A stretch of DNA of 64,000 bases from Opitutia bacterium. GTDB taxonomy: Bacteria; Verrucomicrobiota; Verrucomicrobiia; Opitutales; Opitutaceae. The position numbers and the translations under genes are program-made. Below the pieces are notes generated by a model. The model made no database searches. It was not told the origin of the DNA and worked only from the letters and a program-made list of their open reading frames with translations. The stretch is from the NCBI GenBank assembly GCA_947453695.1, contig CANGHW010000001.1:1-64000 (forward strand), given 5' to 3'. Below, piece by piece: positions 17,792 to 27,004 of this stretch; position 1 is the stretch's first letter; each line of letters opens with the position of its first letter.

Positions 17792-20074
17792 CTACTTCGC
17801 CGCGAGGATTTTTTCTTTGAGGTGCGTGACGCGGGTTTTGGATTCCGCGTTGCGGACGGCCATGGCGTAGGCAGCGGGTTCGCCGACCAGGAAGACCTTC
17901 TTCTTACCGCGGGTGATCGCGGTGTAGATGAGGTTGCGCTGGAGCATCATGAAGTGCGCCTTAAGCAGCGGGACGATCACGACGGGGTATTCGCTGCCCT
18001 GGCTTTTGTGGATGCTGATGGCGTAGGCGAGGGCGAGGTCGTTGAACTCGCCGCGGTCGAAGACGTGGGTGGCGTCGTCGAATTTGGCGTCGAGTGTGCC
18101 GGCTTCCGCATCGACGGCGACGACGGTGCCGATGTCGCCGTTGAAGAGGGACTTGTCGTAGTTGTTGCGGAGCTGGATGACTTTGTCGCCGGGGCGATAT
18201 TCGCCGTGGACGGAGCGGAGGGCGCGGGCGCCGGGACGGAGTGGATTGAGGGCGGCTTGGAGCTGGGTGTTGAAATTGCCGACGCCGGCGACGCCTTTGT
18301 GCATGGGCGCGAGGATCTGCACGTCGTGGATCGGGTGCGGCCACTTTAGTTTCTGCGGGATGAAACCGGTGACGAGTTCGATGACTTTGCGGACGCAGTC
18401 CTCGGTGTCGGAGGCGGCGATGAAGTTGAGGTCGGCCCAGACCTGCGCGCTGGAGACCTCGGGCAGGACGGCGCCGAGCGTGGGGTCGCCGGAGTTGATG
18501 GCGTGGGCGGTGGTGACGATCTGGCTCTGGCCTTGCTGGCGGTAGATGACGCTGAGGCGGGTGACCGGGACGTGCTCGGTGCCGATGAGGTCTTTGAGGA
18601 CGTTGCCGGCGCCGACGGACGGGAGCTGGTCGGTGTCGCCGACGAGGAGGAGATGGGCGCGCGAGGGGACGGCCTGGAGGAGCGCGGAGGCGAGGCGGGT
18701 GTCGAGCATCGACGCTTCGTCGAGGACGAGGAAGTCGGTGGCGAGCGGGGCGTTTTCGTTGGCGGTGAAACCGCCGCCGGCGGGATCGTATTTGAGCAGG
18801 CGGTGAATCGTGGAGGCGAAACCTCCCGTGGTCTCGGAGAGACGTTGCGCGGCGCGGCCGGTGGGCGCGGCGAGGTGGACGCGGACTTTCTTGGCTTTGA
18901 GGATGTCGACGAGGGCGCGGAGGATACTAGTTTTTCCGGTTCCAGGTCCGCCGGTGAGAATGCTGATTTTGGACGTGAGCGCGTTCTTGAGGGCGGTGCG
19001 CTGGAGGTCGGCGAAAGTGAAGCCGGCTTTTTTCTCGGCCCACTCGACGGCGGCGTCGGTCTTGATGGGGGGAAGTGCACTGCCCACGCGGGTGAGGCGG
19101 GTGAGGGTGGCGGCGATCTTTTCCTCGGCGCGTTCGTTGTGGGGCAGTTGAATCAGGCCGCTGCCTGGGAGGGGTTTGACGAGCGGGGAGTCGGTCTGGG
19201 GCCAGTGGCGGACGATGGCTTTGGTTTCAACGAGGGCGGCGATGCGGGCTTCGAGGTAGCGGCCTTCCGTCGTGAGCAGTTCGGCGGCGTAGTCGATGAG
19301 GTCGGCTTCGCGGTAGGCGGTGTGACCGTCTTCCTGGAGCGTCTCGAGGGCGTAGAGGAGGCCGGCGTCGAGGCGGGGCGGGGCGTCGTTGGCGAAGCCG
19401 AGGTTGATGGCGATGCGGTCGGCGGTTTTGAAGCCGATGCCATCGATCTCGCGGGCGACTTTGTAAGGTTGCTCGAGGAGAATGGGCTTCGCCTGAGCGC
19501 CGTAGTGTTTCACGAGCTTCACGCATTGGCTCGTGGTGACGCCGTAGGTTTGGAGGAAGATGTAGAGTTCGCGCTCGGTGCGTTTTTCGTCCCAGGCCTG
19601 CTTGATGGCGGTGGCGCGTTTTTTGCCGATGCCGGGGATGTCGCGGAGCTTGCCGGATTCTTCGCTGAGGACGCGGAAGGTGTCAGTGCCGAGGGCGTCG
19701 ACGATTTTGTTGGCGTAGACCTTGCCGATGCCGGGGACGAGGCCGCTGCCGAGGTATTTGCGAATGCCGTAGACGGACGACGGGAGCTGGCTCGTGAAGG
19801 TGGCGATTTTAAACTGCGCGCCGTGTTGGGCGTGGTGCGTCCATTCGCCGGTGAGATGGAGCGTCTCGCCGCACTCCACACTCGGAAGGGCGCCGACGAT
19901 CGTGACGAGGTCCGGGCGGGCCTTGGAGTCGGGGGCGGGTTTGGGCGCGTGGGCGGGCGGCTGGTCGGGGCGAAACTCCGCGATGGTGTAATGGTTCTCC
20001 TCGTTGAGAAAAATGATGCGCTCGAGCACGCCGGCGAGCGACGCGAGGGAGGCGGAGGAGTGCGGTTGGGCCAC
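17792..20074 (-). CDS. recD2: RecD2-type ATP-dependent DNA helicase
   Basis: 760 residues. Order of domains: N-terminal beta-rich OB-like region (about 15-90); helix-hairpin-helix repeats (VPGIGKVYANKIV, IPGIGKKRATAIK, IDGIGFKTADRIA); SF1B helicase core with Walker A GGPGTGKTS near residue 373, Walker B VLDEASMLD, LLLVGDTDQLPSVGAGNVL, YRQQ; and the C-terminal motifs IHKSQGSEYPVVIVPL and AITRGKKK. This is the RecD2/YrrC form found in organisms lacking RecBC, a 5'-3' helicase involved in repair. The long N-terminal region excludes a RecBCD-type RecD. It lies downstream of vapBC on the same strand. Confidence 0.95.
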   Translation of the reverse strand: MAQPHSSASLASLAGVLERIIFLNEENHYTIAEFRPDQPPAHAPKPAPDSKARPDLVTIVGALPSVECGETLHLTGEWTHHAQHGAQFKIATFTSQLPSSVYGIRKYLGSGLVPGIGKVYANKIVDALGTDTFRVLSEESGKLRDIPGIGKKRATAIKQAWDEKRTERELYIFLQTYGVTTSQCVKLVKHYGAQAKPILLEQPYKVAREIDGIGFKTADRIAINLGFANDAPPRLDAGLLYALETLQEDGHTAYREADLIDYAAELLTTEGRYLEARIAALVETKAIVRHWPQTDSPLVKPLPGSGLIQLPHNERAEEKIAATLTRLTRVGSALPPIKTDAAVEWAEKKAGFTFADLQRTALKNALTSKISILTGGPGTGKTSILRALVDILKAKKVRVHLAAPTGRAAQRLSETTGGFASTIHRLLKYDPAGGGFTANENAPLATDFLVLDEASMLDTRLASALLQAVPSRAHLLLVGDTDQLPSVGAGNVLKDLIGTEHVPVTRLSVIYRQQGQSQIVTTAHAINSGDPTLGAVLPEVSSAQVWADLNFIAASDTEDCVRKVIELVTGFIPQKLKWPHPIHDVQILAPMHKGVAGVGNFNTQLQAALNPLRPGARALRSVHGEYRPGDKVIQLRNNYDKSLFNGDIGTVVAVDAEAGTLDAKFDDATHVFDRGEFNDLALAYAISIHKSQGSEYPVVIVPLLKAHFMMLQRNLIYTAITRGKKKVFLVGEPAAYAMAVRNAESKTRVTHLKEKILAAK

Positions 20075-20118
20075 GGGGAGAGGAGACTGCGGGGCGGGGG
20101 AGAACGGCTGCGCCCGCG

Positions 20119-20523
20119 TTAGGCGGATTGCCAGTCTTCGACTTTCAGGCCGGGCACGCGGGAAAACTCCCGGACGTTGTGCGTGACGACCGTGGCGCCG
20201 AGGCGGAAGGCCTGGGCGGCGATCAGGGTGTCGATGGGACCGATGCCTTGGCCGCGTTTCTCCAAATAAGAACGCAAACGGGCATAGTGCGCGGCGTCTT
20301 CCCTGGTAAACGGCATGATGGGAACAGTAGTGACCAAGGACTCGAAGGCGCGGCGATACTTTTGACCCGCGCTGTGATGCAGAATGCCGAATTCACGTTC
20401 GGCAACGACGAGCGAGGAGAGGCGCAGGAACGGAAATTCTGCGTGCATCTTCGACGTGAGGCCGGAGTTGGCTCCACGGAGGAAGTTGGAAACAGCGTTG
20501 GTGTCGGGCAGGAATATCACCAC
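20119..20523 (-). CDS. vapC: PIN-domain toxin VapC (module 1)
   Basis: 134 residues. The PIN RNase acidic residues are visible: Asp7 in [13 protein letters not shown], Glu in VVAEREFG, and Asp in [23 protein letters not shown]. VapC toxins cut tRNA or rRNA when free of their antitoxin. The start overlaps the vapB stop by 7 bp, the usual antitoxin-first arrangement. It is 45 bp upstream of recD2 on the same strand. Confidence 0.9.
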   Translation of the reverse strand: MVIFLPDTNAVSNFLRGANSGLTSKMHAEFPFLRLSSLVVAEREFGILHHSAGQKYRRAFESLVTTVPIMPFTREDAAHYARLRSYLEKRGQGIGPIDTLIAAQAFRLGATVVTHNVREFSRVPGLKVEDWQSA

Positions 20524-20756
20524 TCGCGGGGAAGATCAGGAGTGGTATGGCGCGGCACATCCGGCAGGTCCGGGCAGGAGCCGGCGAGCTTGAGGAAGCG
20601 CGCACGGCGCTCCTCCAGATCGTCGTGAGGCAGCACTTCGACGGTGCCTCGTTTGGTGCGTCGGAGGGTGACGGTTTTGCCGGGGAAACGAAACTCTTTG
20701 GGCAGCCGGACGGCCTGGGAGCCACCCGTGGTAAAAAGTTTAGCCACAACAGTCAT
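20517..20756 (-). CDS. vapB: Antitoxin VapB, AbrB/SpoVT-like (module 1)
   Basis: 79 residues. The N-terminal half ([28 protein letters not shown], shown over its key positions) is the swapped-hairpin AbrB-type DNA-binding fold typical of VapB; the C-terminal tail would wrap the toxin. It is encoded directly before vapC with a 7-bp overlap. VapB normally represses its own promoter, so the region at 20757-20797 is the likely operator. Confidence 0.88.
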   Translation of the reverse strand: MTVVAKLFTTGGSQAVRLPKEFRFPGKTVTLRRTKRGTVEVLPHDDLEERRARFLKLAGSCPDLPDVPRHTTPDLPREW

Positions 20757-20797
20757 GTAGCTACGGTGTAGCTATCCACCGGCGCGTCAAGGGGGCG

Positions 20798-21442
20798 TTA
20801 GGCCCTGAGCGCGCCGGCGACGGCGGCGAGATCGGGGAAGATGGCGTCGGCCCGGGCGGCGGCGAGTTCAGTGGTGTTGTGGGTGCCTGTGGTGACGCAC
20901 CAGCACGGGAAGCCGGCGTTGTGAGCGGCGGCGATGTCGTAGGGGGAGTCGCCGACGAGGAGAGTGGTGGCGGCGGTCGCGCCGAGGCGGGTGAGGGCGT
21001 GGGCGGCGAATTCGGACTGGGGTTTGACCCACGGGGTATCTTTGGCCCCGAAGTTGGCGTCGAGGTGCGGACTGAGGCCGAGGTGGTCGGCGATGAGGCG
21101 CGAGGAGGAGCCGATTTTGTTGGTGAAGATCGCGGTCTTTACGCCGCGGGCGCGAAGCTCGGCGAGGATTTCACGCGCGCCGGGGAGCAGCACGACATCG
21201 TCGAGCATCGTGGCATCCCAGTAGGCGCGGTAGATCGGGAGGGCTTCGGCGACGCGGTCAGCCCCGATGAGGTGGGCAATGGCGTTTTCCAGGCCGCCGC
21301 CGACGGCCGAGCGGACGCGCTCGAGCGTGGGGGCGGGGAAGCCCAGCTTCACCATCGTGTGGCTGTGGCTGCGGTGAATGGCGGCAAAGTGATCGATGAG
21401 GGTGCCGTCGAGATCGAAGAGGACGGTGGTGAAGTTGGGCAT
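20798..21442 (-). CDS. HAD-superfamily phosphatase, phosphoglycolate phosphatase-like
   Basis: 214 residues. HAD motifs: I, FDLDGTLID near residue 9 (nucleophile Asp); II, FTNK near 105; III/IV, VKPQSEFA with the catalytic Lys and LLVGDSPYDIAAAHNAG with the Mg-binding Asp. A helical cap sits between motifs I and II (subfamily IA). Gph-type enzymes remove phosphate from 2-phosphoglycolate; related enzymes use other sugar phosphates, so the substrate is open. No operon partner is evident; the next gene downstream is vapB. Confidence 0.85.
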   Translation of the reverse strand: MPNFTTVLFDLDGTLIDHFAAIHRSHSHTMVKLGFPAPTLERVRSAVGGGLENAIAHLIGADRVAEALPIYRAYWDATMLDDVVLLPGAREILAELRARGVKTAIFTNKIGSSSRLIADHLGLSPHLDANFGAKDTPWVKPQSEFAAHALTRLGATAATTLLVGDSPYDIAAAHNAGFPCWCVTTGTHNTTELAAARADAIFPDLAAVAGALRA

Positions 21443-21452
21443 GGAAGGGTTA

Positions 21453-21474
21453 CCGCGCCGTAACCGGCGCGGCT
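21453..21474. repeat. Short intergenic hairpin of the dispersed palindrome type
   Basis: Arms CCGCGCCG (21453-21460) and CGGCGCGG (21465-21472) around TAAC, flanked by a CTAC as in the copies at 7993 and 8082. It lies between the HAD gene and the divergent mla operon. Confidence 0.5.
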
Positions 21475-21544
21475 ACGAGAGGCAAAGAGAGCCGCGGAGA
21501 TTTGGTTTGGCGGCGGGGCGTGTCACGAGTGAAGTGGCGGGCGT

Positions 21545-22672
21545 ATGGCGGAAAAAAACGAGACACTCAGGGCGCGGGCGGAGGCGAAAGCCGACGGCGA
21601 CGTGCTGGATGTCTCGTTGGCAGGCATCTGGCAAATCACCGAACCGCGGCCGGCCTGGGAGACGTTGCGCGGCACGCAGAATCCGCAGCGCGTGCGGCTG
21701 CGGACCGAGGCGGTCGAGAAGTGGGATAGTTCACTGCTCTTATTTTTGTTTGAGGCCCAGCAGTGGTGCCGGATGACGGGGGCGTATTTCGATGATGCGG
21801 CGCTGCCGGAGAAGATTCGGACCTTGTTGGCGCAACTCGCGGCGTCGCATGAGACGAGCGTGCCGTTTGACCGCTCGGCGAATTTTCTGACGAGCGTGGG
21901 ACTGGCGACGCAGGACGTGTGGGCGAAGTGGAAGGAGATTTCCCATTTTGTGGGCGAGTGCGTGCTGAGCACGGTCGCGTTGGTGAAAAGCCCGCGGAAA
22001 TTTCGCTGGGCGGATTGCATCGACGAAATGCAGCACTGCGGGGCGATGGCGCTGCCCATCGTGAGCCTGATCAGCTTTCTCGTCGGTGTGACGCTCGCCT
22101 ACACCGGGGCGATCGTGCTGCGCCAATACGGCGGCGATATCTACATCGCGGACCTAATTGGTCTCTCCATGGTGCGCGAAACCGGCGCAATGATGACAGC
22201 GGTGGTATTGGCGGGGCGCACCGGAGCGGCGTTTGCGGCGACGCTGGGCAATATGAAGGCCAATGAAGAGATCGATGCGCTGGAGACGCTCGGCATCCCG
22301 GCGGTGCAGTTTCTCGTGCTGCCGCGGTTGCTCGCGCTGGGCGTGATGATGCCGCTCCTGTCCCTCTACGCGAACGCTTTGGGTATCCTCGGCGGCCTCG
22401 TCGTCGCGTGGGGCACATTGTCGATTCCGCCGGCGGCGTATTGGGTGGAGATGCTGACGATCGTCGATCTTTCGGATGTGTTGTCCGGGGTGATTAAGGC
22501 GACGGCGTTTGGGCTGATCGTGGGGCTCTCGGGTTGCTTGCGAGGCCTGCAGGCGGAGCGCAGCGCGATGGGCGTGGGCCGGGCGGCGACGTCGGCGGTG
22601 GTGACGGCGCTGCTGCTGATCATCGTGGCGGATGCGCTGTTCGCGGTGGCGTTTAACGTCCTGGGGATCTGA
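21545..22672 (+). CDS. mlaE: MlaE-type lipid ABC transporter permease with N-terminal STAS-like domain
   Basis: 375 residues. Residues about 15-105 look like a STAS (MlaB-type) domain (RLRTEAVEKWDSSLLLFLFEA pattern, shown over its core), fused to the permease. Residues 130-375 are the MlaE permease with about five membrane segments and the conserved GLSMVRETGAMMTAVVLAGR and GNMKANEEIDALETLGI motifs. In Gram-negative bacteria this complex moves phospholipids between the membranes to keep outer-membrane asymmetry. The next gene encodes its ATPase 4 bp later. E. coli has MlaB as a separate protein; the fusion occurs in other phyla. Confidence 0.92.
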   Translation: MAEKNETLRARAEAKADGDVLDVSLAGIWQITEPRPAWETLRGTQNPQRVRLRTEAVEKWDSSLLLFLFEAQQWCRMTGAYFDDAALPEKIRTLLAQLAASHETSVPFDRSANFLTSVGLATQDVWAKWKEISHFVGECVLSTVALVKSPRKFRWADCIDEMQHCGAMALPIVSLISFLVGVTLAYTGAIVLRQYGGDIYIADLIGLSMVRETGAMMTAVVLAGRTGAAFAATLGNMKANEEIDALETLGIPAVQFLVLPRLLALGVMMPLLSLYANALGILGGLVVAWGTLSIPPAAYWVEMLTIVDLSDVLSGVIKATAFGLIVGLSGCLRGLQAERSAMGVGRAATSAVVTALLLIIVADALFAVAFNVLGI

Positions 22673-22676
22673 CGCG

Positions 22677-23471
22677 ATGATGGCTACTCCACCCACTGCG
22701 GCAGATGCGACGCGGCCCGCGATTGAGGTCGAAAATCTCGAGTGCGGCTACGAAGGGAAGATCGTGCTGAAGAACGTTTCGTTTACGATCAAACGCGGGG
22801 AGATTTTCTTCATCATCGGCGGTTCGGGTTGCGGCAAAAGCACACTGTTGCGGCACTTGGTAGGGTTGCACACGCCCACCAAGGGCACCGTGAAGTTTTT
22901 CGGTCAGTCCTTCCACGACGCCGATACGCTGGCGCGACGGGAGATGCTCCGGACCTTTGGGATGCTGTTTCAGAGCGGCGCGCTGTGGAGTTCGCTCACG
23001 CTCCGGCAAAACGTGGCGCTGCCCCTGGAGGAATATACCACGCTCACGCGGCGGGAGATCGACGAACTCGCGACGCTCAAGCTCGCGCAGGTCGGGTTGG
23101 GCGGCTTCGAGGACTATTACCCGTCGGAAATCAGCGGCGGCATGAAAAAGCGTGCCGGACTCGCCCGGGCGCTGGCGCTCGATCCAGAGATCGTGTTTTT
23201 CGACGAGCCGTCGGCCGGGCTTGACCCGGTTACGTCGCGCAAGCTCGACGAGCTCGTGAAGGAGATCCGGGAGACGTTTGGCACGACGATCGTGGTGGTG
23301 TCGCACGAATTGGCGTCGATTTTCGACCTCGCGGACCGCGTGATCATGCTCGACCGCTCCCAGCAGGGCATCATCGCGCAGGGCAAGCCGCAGGAGCTGG
23401 CGCGCACGAGCCGCGACCCGCGGGTAACGGAATTCCTGCGCCGCGGCGATCTGTTGCCCAATCTCAAATGA
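22677..23471 (+). CDS. mlaF: MlaF-type ABC transporter ATP-binding protein
   Basis: 264 residues from the ATG at 22677, 4 bp after the permease stop; a longer frame overlapping mlaE exists but adds unconserved residues. Walker A GGSGCGKST near residue 47, Q-loop MLFQSGALW, signature SEISGGMKKR, Walker B PEIVFFDEPSAGLD, and the H-loop VVVSHE are all present. It powers lipid transport with the neighbouring MlaE and MCE proteins. The MKKR ending of the signature motif is typical of the MlaF/Mkl group. Confidence 0.95.
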   Translation: MMATPPTAADATRPAIEVENLECGYEGKIVLKNVSFTIKRGEIFFIIGGSGCGKSTLLRHLVGLHTPTKGTVKFFGQSFHDADTLARREMLRTFGMLFQSGALWSSLTLRQNVALPLEEYTTLTRREIDELATLKLAQVGLGGFEDYYPSEISGGMKKRAGLARALALDPEIVFFDEPSAGLDPVTSRKLDELVKEIRETFGTTIVVVSHELASIFDLADRVIMLDRSQQGIIAQGKPQELARTSRDPRVTEFLRRGDLLPNLK

Positions 23472-23523
23472 AAACCCGTCTTGTCCTTCGCCGCGCTGCA
23501 GACGAGTCTCTCCCTGTTTCGCC

Positions 23524-24525
23524 ATGAAAACCAAGGTCAGCCCAGCCATCGTCGGCGCATTTGTGATCGGAGCGTTCGCGCTCGGGGTGATCTCATTGCT
23601 TTCCTTTGGCGGCGTGAGCCTGTTTTCGAGGCCGCAGCGCTTCGTGGTATATTTCGACGAGTCGATCCACGGACTTGATCTGGGGTCGCCGGTGAAGCTG
23701 CGCGGTGTGCGCGTCGGGCGTGTGACGGATCTTAACATTCGCTACGACGAGAAGAGCAACCATTCGGTCATCGCCGTGGTCTGTGAATTCAGCAAAGACA
23801 TGGTGACCGACACGAAAGGGGGCATAGTTAACGTCGCTGACCGCGCCGAACTCCAGACACTCGTGGACCGAGGTCTGCGCGCGCAACTCGGTGTGCTGGG
23901 CCTCGCGACGGGACTGCTTTTCGTGGAGCTCGATTTCTTCGACCCGAAGGCTTACCCAGCCGATAACCGCGTGACGGAGCTTAAATATGTGTCGATCCCC
24001 GCGGTGCCATCGGCCATCTCCGCGTTTCAGGCGAGCGCGAGCGAGATTCTGGCGAATTTGAAGAAAGTGGATTTCGCCGGCATGTCTCGTGAGCTTACTG
24101 GTTTGCTGGTCGATGCCCGCAAGCGGATCGACGGCGTCGATCTCAAAGGTGTGACCGAGCAGTGGAAGCGCACCGGCGAGAAGGTGGAGGCAATCGCGAG
24201 CATGCCTGAACTGAAGAAGACGTTCGTCAATCTGGATGGGGCGATCACCGATTTGCGCGGCGTGCTGGCGAAAGTCGATGCGCAGGTAGGTCCGGCCGGC
24301 AAGGAGCTGACGGAGACCTTGACGCAGGCGAAGCTGGCGGTCGGTTCGCTCAACGATGCATCGACGGCGGCGCGCAAGTTCCTCTCGACCCACAGCGGCC
24401 TCGGCGACGAAGTGGTGGGCACGCTCACGCAGCTCAACGAGGCGGCGGCGGCGGTGGCGCGGCTGGCGGATTTTCTCGAGCGCAACCCCAATGCTCTCCT
24501 GACGGGCAAGAAGCGGCCGCAGTGA
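23524..24525 (+). CDS. mlaD: MlaD/MCE-domain lipid-binding protein
   Basis: 333 residues. One N-terminal membrane anchor (residues 8-30, VGAFVIGAFALGVISLLSF) is followed by an MCE domain (about 38-120, with VVYFDESIHGLDLGSPVKLR and VGRVTDL) and a long helical C-terminal part that could form the tunnel needle seen in some MCE proteins. It would face the periplasm and carry lipids between membranes. It is encoded in the order mlaE-mlaF-mlaD, with 52 bp after mlaF. Confidence 0.93.
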   Translation: MKTKVSPAIVGAFVIGAFALGVISLLSFGGVSLFSRPQRFVVYFDESIHGLDLGSPVKLRGVRVGRVTDLNIRYDEKSNHSVIAVVCEFSKDMVTDTKGGIVNVADRAELQTLVDRGLRAQLGVLGLATGLLFVELDFFDPKAYPADNRVTELKYVSIPAVPSAISAFQASASEILANLKKVDFAGMSRELTGLLVDARKRIDGVDLKGVTEQWKRTGEKVEAIASMPELKKTFVNLDGAITDLRGVLAKVDAQVGPAGKELTETLTQAKLAVGSLNDASTAARKFLSTHSGLGDEVVGTLTQLNEAAAAVARLADFLERNPNALLTGKKRPQ

Positions 24526-24547
24526 TCAACGTTTGAAGCAACTACGG

Positions 24548-25183
24548 ATGAACTCGGAAAAACACAGCAGGCGAATCGGGTGGACGGTGGGCGCGGCGGT
24601 GGCGACGGCCACCTTGCTCGCTGGCTGCAATTTTACGCAGCCGCAGTCGGATCCCACGCGATTTTTCCTGTTGTCAGCGACGGCGCCGGCCGCGGCGACC
24701 ACCCCGGCGGCCAAGGCTCCGGTGATCCATCTGCGCCCGGTCGAGCTGGCGAGCTACATCCGCGCGAAGCCGATCATTGTGCGGCGCGGGGACAACGAGA
24801 TCGAGTTTCGCGAATATGCCCGGTGGGGTGAGCCCTTGGAGCTGGGCATCGGCCGGGTGCTGCGGGAAGACCTGGTGGCCCGCGGAGCGGCGGGAGCCGT
24901 GTTAGCCGCCGGCTTGCGGGCGGTGGACATCGATTACGACTACACGTTGGTGGTGCGTGTGCTGGCCTGCGAAGGCGGCGCCAACGGGGCGATCTTCTTC
25001 CGGGCGGTCTGGGAGCTGTCGACGGCCGGAGCGACGCCGAAACAAGTCGCGCGCGGGGAAGTGCAGCCGCGAGAGCTGCGCTGGGACGGCAAGAGCGAGA
25101 GCGCTTTGGCCGCGGAACTCAGCAAGGCCGTGGGTGCGTTGTCGGAAGACGTCGCGGCTGGATTGGCAAGCGTTACGAAGTAG
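24548..25183 (+). CDS. ABC-type transport auxiliary lipoprotein (PqiC/ABC_trans_aux-like)
   Basis: 211 residues from the ATG at 24548; a TTG 15 bp upstream is in frame but less likely. The lipobox TLLAGC puts the lipid-anchored Cys at residue 27. The body matches the auxiliary lipoprotein family that accompanies MCE transporters (HLRPVELASYIRAKPIIVRR, REYARWGEPLELGIGRVLREDL, shown by key segments). It would sit at the outer membrane as the distal partner of the Mla-like system. It is the last clear member of the four-gene operon. Confidence 0.85.
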   Translation: MNSEKHSRRIGWTVGAAVATATLLAGCNFTQPQSDPTRFFLLSATAPAAATTPAAKAPVIHLRPVELASYIRAKPIIVRRGDNEIEFREYARWGEPLELGIGRVLREDLVARGAAGAVLAAGLRAVDIDYDYTLVVRVLACEGGANGAIFFRAVWELSTAGATPKQVARGEVQPRELRWDGKSESALAAELSKAVGALSEDVAAGLASVTK

Positions 25184-25228
25184 CGCTTGCGCTTTCGGTT
25201 TCGGCACGCTCACTGCTTTTCCATCCCC

Positions 25229-25534
25229 ATGAACCACCCGGATGCCACGTCGTTTGCTGTGATGCAGTTTTCACTCGAAATCGGAACCGACGGCCGACCG
25301 ACGCAGAAGACAACGGCCCGGGGCGACTACTCGACGGTGGAGCAGGCCTTCTCCGTGGCGCGATCGCTGGCCGAGCTGGAGCGCGGTCACCGCGAGCGCA
25401 CGGCGAGCATCGCCGGGGCGGTGCGGAAGATTGAATTGATCGACACCGAGTGGGGCTACGACGTGCGCCAGGACTGGCTCGTCGTCACACGCTTCTGGGT
25501 GCACGACCGCTCGCCGGCCTCGCTGGGCGTTTGA
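25229..25534 (+). CDS. Small hypothetical protein downstream of the mla operon
   Basis: 101 residues from the ATG at 25229; an upstream alternative start would add 14 unconserved residues. No signal peptide or membrane segment. It has charged alpha/beta-looking sequence with an ARSLAELERGHRERTASI helix and a C-terminal VRQDWLVVTRFWVHD strand pair. Function not recognised. It follows the lipoprotein gene by 45 bp and is followed by a plus-strand terminator at 25629, so it may be the last operon gene. Confidence 0.6.
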   Translation: MNHPDATSFAVMQFSLEIGTDGRPTQKTTARGDYSTVEQAFSVARSLAELERGHRERTASIAGAVRKIELIDTEWGYDVRQDWLVVTRFWVHDRSPASLGV

Positions 25535-25574
25535 GGCTCGGGATGGCCCGGCCCAAGTCGCCGAGACCGAGCGC

Positions 25575-25602
25575 AAAAAAGGCGCCGAGTTGAATCGGCG
25601 CC
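25575..25602 (-). terminator. Rho-independent terminator of dapL
   Basis: On the minus strand the 8-bp stem GGCGCCGA/TCGGCGCC (25581-25602) is followed by six T residues (25580-25575). It lies about 50 bp past the dapL stop. Confidence 0.8.
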
Positions 25603-25628
25603 TGAAGTTCAGCCAAGGGAGATTAGAG

Positions 25629-25653
25629 GCCCCGCATTACCGCGGGGCTTTTT
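25629..25653 (+). terminator. Rho-independent terminator for the plus-strand mla operon
   Basis: Stem GCCCCGC (25629-25635) with GCGGGGC (25642-25648), loop ATTACC, then TTTTT (25649-25653). It overlaps the dapL stop codon on the other strand. Confidence 0.8.
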
Positions 25654-26876
25654 CATTTCAGCGCCGCGCCGATGCGCTCGAGGGCGGTGACGACGTTTTC
25701 GCGGGAGTTGAAGGCGCTGATGCGCACGTGGCCTTCGCCGCACTTGCCGAAGCCGGCGCCGGGGGTGCAGACGACCTGGGCTTTGTTCAGCAACAGATCG
25801 AAGAATTCCCACGAATCGCGGCCCGTGTTGATCCAGAGGTAGGGGGCGTTGTCACCGCCGATGCAGGTGAAGCCCCAGCTCTTGACGGCCTCGCGGATGA
25901 GTTTGGCGTTGGCGAGGTAGAAGTTGATGAGGTCGGTCGTCTGCTGTTTGCCGGCGTCGGTGTAGATCGCGGCGGCGGCCTTCTGAATCGGGTAGGAGAC
26001 GCCGTTGAACTTCGTGGTGTGGCGGCGATTCCAGAGCGCGTGGAGCGGGTGGGCGTTGCCGGCAGCGTCGTAGGCGACGAGCGATTTCGGGACGACGGTG
26101 TAGGCGCAGCGGGTGCCGGTGAAGCCGGCGGTCTTGGAGAAGCTGCGGAACTCGATCGCGACGTCGCGCGCGCCCTCGATCTCGTAGATGGAGTGGGGGA
26201 TCTGTGGATCGCGGATGTAGGCTTCGTAGGCGCTGTCGAAGAGGATGATGGCCTTGTTCTGCTTCGCATAGGCGACCCACTCGGTGAGCTGGGCCTTGGT
26301 GGCGACGGCGCCGGTGGGGTTATTTGGGAAGCAGAGGTAAATGAGGTCGGTGGCGACGCCCGGGATCGCGGGCACGTAGCCATTGGCGGGGGTGCTATCG
26401 AGGTAGGTGACGCCGGCATAGCGGCCATCGACATTGGCGCCGGTGCGGCCGGCCATGACGTTGGTGTCGACGTAGACCGGGTAAACGGGATCGGGAATCG
26501 CGAGCTTCACGTCCTGGGCGAAGATTTCCTGGATGTTGCCGCAGTCGCACTTCGAGCCGTCGGAGATGAAGATCTCGTCGGCCTCGATCTTGCAGCCGCG
26601 GGCGGTGTAGTCGTTGGCGGCGACCGCTTCGCGCAGGAAGGCGTAGCCCTGCTCGGGGCCGTAGCCCTTGAACGTGGCGCGCTTCGCCATCTCGTCGGTC
26701 GCGGCGTGCATGGCCTCGATGCAGACCGGCGGGAGGGGCTCGGTGACATCGCCGATGCCGAGGCGGATCACGGGCTTCGTGGGATTGGCCGCGACATAGG
26801 CGCTCACGCGCTTGGCGATGTCGCTGAAAAGGTAGGAGGCCTTGAGCTTGGTGTAGTTCTCGTTGATGCGGATCAT
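25653..26876 (-). CDS. dapL: LL-diaminopimelate aminotransferase
   Basis: 407 residues from the ATG at 26876 ([17 protein letters not shown]); the open frame extends 41 codons upstream without family likeness. This is a PLP enzyme that makes LL-diaminopimelate directly from tetrahydrodipicolinate for lysine and peptidoglycan synthesis. Features: [55 protein letters not shown], the PLP-lysine segment [15 protein letters not shown], and [11 protein letters not shown]. The length matches the family. DapL is found in plants, chlamydiae and Verrucomicrobiota among others, which fits the proposed taxonomy. It is divergent from panC. Confidence 0.96.
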   Translation of the reverse strand: MIRINENYTKLKASYLFSDIAKRVSAYVAANPTKPVIRLGIGDVTEPLPPVCIEAMHAATDEMAKRATFKGYGPEQGYAFLREAVAANDYTARGCKIEADEIFISDGSKCDCGNIQEIFAQDVKLAIPDPVYPVYVDTNVMAGRTGANVDGRYAGVTYLDSTPANGYVPAIPGVATDLIYLCFPNNPTGAVATKAQLTEWVAYAKQNKAIILFDSAYEAYIRDPQIPHSIYEIEGARDVAIEFRSFSKTAGFTGTRCAYTVVPKSLVAYDAAGNAHPLHALWNRRHTTKFNGVSYPIQKAAAAIYTDAGKQQTTDLINFYLANAKLIREAVKSWGFTCIGGDNAPYLWINTGRDSWEFFDLLLNKAQVVCTPGAGFGKCGEGHVRISAFNSRENVVTALERIGAALK

Positions 26877-26939
26877 GGCAGGTGGATGGTAAAGCGAGCG
26901 TGAAGGAAGGAGGGAGGAGGCCGGAGAATCGGTGAAAAA

Positions 26940-26973
26940 CTTGAACAAACGCGTGGCGCTTCCTTTGTTCAAG
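26940..26973. promoter_or_regulatory. Inverted repeat in the dapL-panC divergent promoter region
   Basis: Perfect 10-bp arms CTTGAACAAA (26940-26949) and TTTGTTCAAG (26964-26973), 14 bp apart. The position, 32 bp before panC and 64 bp before dapL, suits a regulator-binding site acting on one or both genes. No regulator can be named. Confidence 0.5.
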
Positions 26974-27004
26974 CCCGACGTTGTCCGAGAAACGCCCAAG
27001 CCCC

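Noticed and set aside
18503-20122. Plus-strand open frame of 539 codons opposite recD2
   Set aside because: Gly/Glu/Ala-rich shadow of a helicase gene.
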